Of a stretch of 64,000 nt of DNA, positions 60,615 to 64,000 are shown piece by piece. Origin of the DNA: Chlorocebus sabaeus (Eukaryota > Chordata > Mammalia > Primates > Cercopithecidae); NCBI RefSeq assembly GCF_047675955.1, contig NC_132931.1, positions 310,001 through 374,000 on the forward strand, in the 5' to 3' direction. A model generated the notes under the pieces. That model was not told the origin of the DNA. It did not search any database and saw nothing but the letters and a program-made list of their open reading frames with translations. The position numbers and the translations under genes are program-made. Each line of letters opens with the position of its first letter. Position 1 is the stretch's first letter.

Positions 60615-60917
60615 TTCTGTTCTTTCTTATTTTGCCCACCTAATGTAAGAAAACTAAGCTAAAATAAATTTTGTAACCAAACCAAAATTAAGTTCTCTAG
60701 GTGGTATGGTTCCTATACTCAGCAGACTTCAACTTCCCTCAATCCAGAAATGGCTGTCTGCAAGTCACCATCCTCAGAGTACATTTCAGATGCAAACTAG
60801 AATACATCAGTGTACAGTATGAAAGTCCAGAGCCTTTGCTTGAGTAAAAATAGATGCAGCAAAACCGTGGGCTTCATGCATGATTAGTATTTAAGAGAGG
60901 TCACAGAGAGTAGAATT
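60615..60917. other. Unique spacer
   Basis: AT-rich sequence with no open frame or repeat that I recognise. Confidence 0.5.
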
Positions 60918-60930
60918 AAATATGACACCT

Positions 60931-61230
60931 TCAGCCAGGTGCAGTGGCTCATGCCTGTAATCCCAACACTTTGGGAGGCTCAGGAGGGCAGATCACCTGA
61001 GGTCAGGAGTTCCAGACCAGCCTGGCCAACATGATGAAACCCTGCCTCTACTAAAAATACAAAAATTAGCCAGGCGTGGTGGTGGGCGCCTGTGTTCCCA
61101 GCTACTTGGGAAGCTGAGGCAGGAGAATCACCTCAACCCGGGAGACAGTTTGCAGTGAGCCGAGGTCATACCACTTCACTTCAGCCTGGGTGACAGAGCA
61201 AAACTCTGTTTCAAAACAAACGAACAAACA
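60931..61230 (+). mobile_element. Alu, full length
   Basis: Begins CAGCCAGGTGCAGTGGCTC and ends in AAACAAACGAACAAAC. TSD AAATATGACACCT lies at 60918-60930 and 61231-61243, perfect, so it is comparatively young or well preserved. Confidence 0.96.
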
Positions 61231-61243
61231 AATATGACACCTC

Positions 61244-61612
61244 TTAACCTATGATCAAAGTTCCTTCTAAATTCAATTTGGGGCACCATATATCACAAAC
61301 CAGATGGCAAGAAATTAAATAAATTTTGGTCTCTTTCATGCCATCCCAATTACATCTTGGTCAATTCAGAAACATGTTTCAGCAAATGCTGGAGGAGTTT
61401 TTCTCTCTTTAGGAGTCCTCTTTCACTTTACCTGCCTAACAAAAGACCACACACACTTAGAAAGAGGATGAAGACAGGCCAGCTTCAGGACATGTTGCAC
61501 AGGGAGAAATGACTGTCCCAAAAACAGAAGGCTCTACACCCCTCTGACAACTCCACAATAGACTGGCTACACACAGATGACTGAAGGAAGTTTACCAAGA
61601 AAATGAACAGTT
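61244..61612. other. Unique spacer
   Basis: No gene, RNA or repeat signal was recognised. Confidence 0.5.
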
Positions 61613-61924
61613 GGCCAGGCGTGGTGGCTCACGACTGTAATCCCAACACTTTGGGAAGCTGAGATGGATAGATCACCTGAGGTTAGGAGTTTGAGACCAA
61701 CATGGAGAAACCCCGTCTCTATTAAAAACACAAAAAATCAGCTAGGCGTGGTGGTGCATGCCTGTAATCTCAGCTACTTGAGAGGCTGAGGTAGGAGAAT
61801 CGCTTGAACCTGGGAGGCGGAGGTTGCAGTGAGCCGAGATCCCACCATTGCATTCCAGCCTGGGCAATTAGAGTGAAACTCCATCTCAAAAAAAAGAAAA
61901 GAAAAGAAAATAGAAAAGACAGAA
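61613..61924 (+). mobile_element. Alu, full length, with A-rich tail
   Basis: Starts GGCCAGGCGTGGTGGCTCAC. The tail is AAAAGAAAAGAAAAG-like. The probable TSD is AAAATGAACAGTTGG before it and AAAAGGAGCAGTTGG after it, two mismatches apart. Confidence 0.93.
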
Positions 61925-62500
61925 AAGAAAAGGAGCAGTTGGTAAGATCAAGACTTCCGGCCCAAAGGGTCTGCAGCTAGTCTGACAATTTATTAAAAAA
62001 CCTGGATGTAAATGGAGACACATTGGACTGTGACATGTAATAAAACAACTAAAGCAGTAAAGGGTCTTGATTTGGGTTTCCTTTCCACCCTACACAGCTC
62101 CAGTGAATGGAGGAGTGAGTGTGCCTGTGGTGCTCCTGACACATTTGGGGTAGTTCCCATTGACAGTGGTCAACCTTTGGGATTTTCTACACATGGCAGG
62201 GTCATTGTCCATCTATGCTAACCTAGAATGTCCAGATAAAAGCTCCTGTTTAGAGACTGGAGAGGAAATTATCAAACCTGAAGGCCCATGAACTGTCTCA
62301 GTCTGGGGAGAACATATGCAGGAAAGACTACAGAATCTGATGTCAGAAGCCTAATTTCAGATTGACCCATACAGCTTTATGATTGTGGGTACTTAACTTA
62401 CTTTTCAAGGCTCTGTTATTCTCTCATCAATGAGAAAAGTGGACCAAATAGTCTCCCAGATCCCTTCCAATCTTAACATCCTCTGACTTTATGATTGAAG
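61925..62500. other. Unique spacer
   Basis: Includes a 69-codon open frame (62012-62221) with no recognisable family. No repeat was identified. Confidence 0.5.
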
Positions 62501-62509
62501 AGTGATACT

Positions 62510-62810
62510 TGCTGGGTGCAGTGGCTCATGCCTGTAATCCCAGCACTTTGGGAGGCCAAGGTAGGCAGATCACCTGAGGTGGGGAGTTTGAGACCAGCCT
62601 GACCAACATGAAGAAACCCTGTCTCTACTAAAAATACAGAATTAGCCAGATGTGGTGGTGCACGCCTGTAATCCCAGCTACTCGGGAGGCTGAGGCAGGA
62701 GAATTGCTTGAACCCAGGAGGCAGATGTTGTGGTTGGCCAAGATCATACCATTGCACTCCAGTCTGAGCAATAAGAACAAAACTTCACCTCAAAAGAAAA
62801 AAAAAAAAAA
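62510..62810 (+). mobile_element. Alu, full length
   Basis: Starts TGCTGGGTGCAGTGGCTC. The A-tail is 15 or more bases. TSD AGTGATACT lies at 62501-62509 and 62811-62819. Confidence 0.96.
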
Positions 62811-62994
62811 AGTGATACTAATAAGGCTAAAACTGTAGCTTAACCCCAATAGGAGCCTGCTGGAATTATGCTAAGCAAAACTACTCCACACAGAGCCATT
62901 CTGACCATGTCCCTCCTTACACCAGCTATCGTATAGATATGCACTACTGGTATGAGAAGTCCCCACTACAGAGGACATTGATTGATTCAATAAT

Positions 62995-64000
62995 AGGCTG
63001 ATTTAGTCATTCAACCAAAAAATATTTACTGAGCACCTTCTAGGTATTTAGGTATACAACAGAGCAAAACAGACAAAATCTCTTCCCTCATGGAGCTTAC
63101 ATTTTAGTGAAAGAGGAAGATGAGTCAGATATCAAATAGGAAATATGAGTTGAGGATGTATTTTATGCAGAGCAGCCCGGAGGCTCTTGATAAGGTGACT
63201 TTTGAGCCAAAATCCAAAGCAGTGAGAGTGAGCCATGCAGACATTAGGGGAAGACTGTTCCAGGTAGAGGGAATAGCAAGCTCCAGAGACAGGACAAGGT
63301 CAAGCATGCCTGGCATGTTAAAGGAAACACCATGAGCTCAGTGTTTATAAAGAGGAGTAAGAGCAGGAGAGTAGCAGGAAGCACAGTGAGACAGGTATTA
63401 GGGACCAGATCACATAGAAAACAAAGCTACTGGAGAGTTTGAACAGAGGGGTAAACATGATCTAAATTCCACTGTAAAAGGATTGTTCTAGCTGTCGTAC
63501 TGATTAGACTGGGAGAGCAGGGTGGTTCATGACTGTAATCCCAACACTTGAGAGGCCGAGGCAGGTGGATCACTGGAGGCCAGGAGTTCAAGACCAGCCT
63601 GGCCAATATGGCAAAACTTTGCCTCCACTAAAAATACAAAAAATTAGCCAGGCCTGGTGGCTCATGCCTGTAATCCCAGCTACTAGGGAGGCTGAGGCAG
63701 GAGAATCACTTGAACCCAGGAGGCGGAGGTTGCAGTGAGCCAAGATCAAAACATTGCACTCCAGCCTTGGCAACAAAGCAAGATTCTGTCTCAAATAAAA
63801 ATAAAAGAGAGAGAGAGAGTAAACTGAAAGAGGCAAGCACGGAAACAAGGAAACCAGTTAGGAGACTATGGAGATAATCCAGGTGAGAGATGATGGCAGA
63901 TGAGTCCAGGGTGGCACCAGTGAGGAGTGAAGACGGACAGACTCTGGGATATATTCTGAAGTTGAATTAACCAGGCACTGGAGGTCAGGATGATCTTGGA
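62995..64000. mobile_element. Ancient mammalian interspersed repeat, split by an Alu
   Basis: AATATTTACTGAGCACCTTC, CTCATGGAGCTTACATTTTA, GTTCCAGGTAGAGGGAATAG and AAAAGGATTGTTCTAGCTG before the Alu, and CCAGTTAGGAGACTATGG and GATAATCCAGGTGAGAGATG after it, belong in order to one well-known ancient repeat consensus. I recognise the consensus but cannot name its family safely. It runs off the window end. The short frames in it are not genes. Confidence 0.6.
63511..63805 (+). mobile_element. Alu inserted in the ancient repeat
   Basis: Starts GGGAGAGCAGGGTGGTTCAT (diverged 5' end) and ends in AAATAAAAATAAAAGAGAG. It interrupts the ancient repeat. No clean TSD. Confidence 0.92.

Noticed and set aside
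1..64000. CRISPR arrays, operons, tRNA or rRNA genes
   Set aside because: The regular repeats are alpha satellite without distinct spacers, the DNA is primate, and no cloverleaf or rRNA sequence was recognised.

Overview
The window is primate pericentromeric DNA. It holds a satellite-to-arm transition and no host protein-coding gene that I can support. About 31 kb is alpha satellite built of roughly 170-bp monomers, and three near-full-length L1 elements of the primate L1PA type and more than a dozen Alus follow. The L1s keep a 5'UTR segment (about 22257-22412 in the first copy) that, from memory, the youngest African-great-ape and human L1s have lost. One L1 still looks young, with an intact ORF1, a single-frame ORF2, a poly-A tail and clean target-site duplications (TSDs). 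The ORF1 N-terminal half also differs from the human element as I remember it. Together these suggest a catarrhine outside the human/chimp/gorilla group, for example a gibbon, orangutan or Old World monkey. This species call is an inference.

Layout. 1 to about 5316: alpha satellite in reverse orientation. About 5317-21518 and 27692-37525: alpha satellite in forward orientation, interrupted by L1-A (21519-27691, + strand, TSD of 11 bp). L1-B (37526-43680, - strand) lies exactly between the last satellite monomer and non-satellite DNA and shows no TSD. 43681-64000: arm-side DNA with many Alus, ancient LINE and DNA-transposon remnants, a MaLR LTR, microsatellites, and an insertion stack at 49189-55707. 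In that stack an old Alu-like element, an Alu fused to the 3' end of an ATP5PB (ATP synthase subunit b) cDNA, and L1-C (49201-54585) all entered one ancient L2-like element.

Main observations. (1) L1-C lacks exactly the 5'UTR block that in L1-A and L1-B is bounded by GT and AG, so it looks like a retrotransposed spliced L1 RNA (a SpIRE-type element). (2) L1-C ORF2 is open for 1262 codons, but a 2-bp and a 37-bp deletion offset each other and remove the endonuclease glutamate region. (3) The ATP5PB retrocopy is joined to an Alu without an intervening A-tail, inside one apparent TSD, as expected of template switching. (4) The satellite shows an orientation switch, a near-identical monomer triplication, a tandem monomer duplication and a 47-bp sub-monomer duplication. 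(5) L1-A and L1-B share the same 1-bp deletion in the ORF2 endonuclease region.

The elements act together only as a history of insertion and amplification. The satellite grew and rearranged by recombination, L1s entered it, and L1 machinery also mobilised the Alus and the ATP5PB cDNA on the arm side. Almost all open frames in the satellite and Alu DNA are by-products of repeat sequence.
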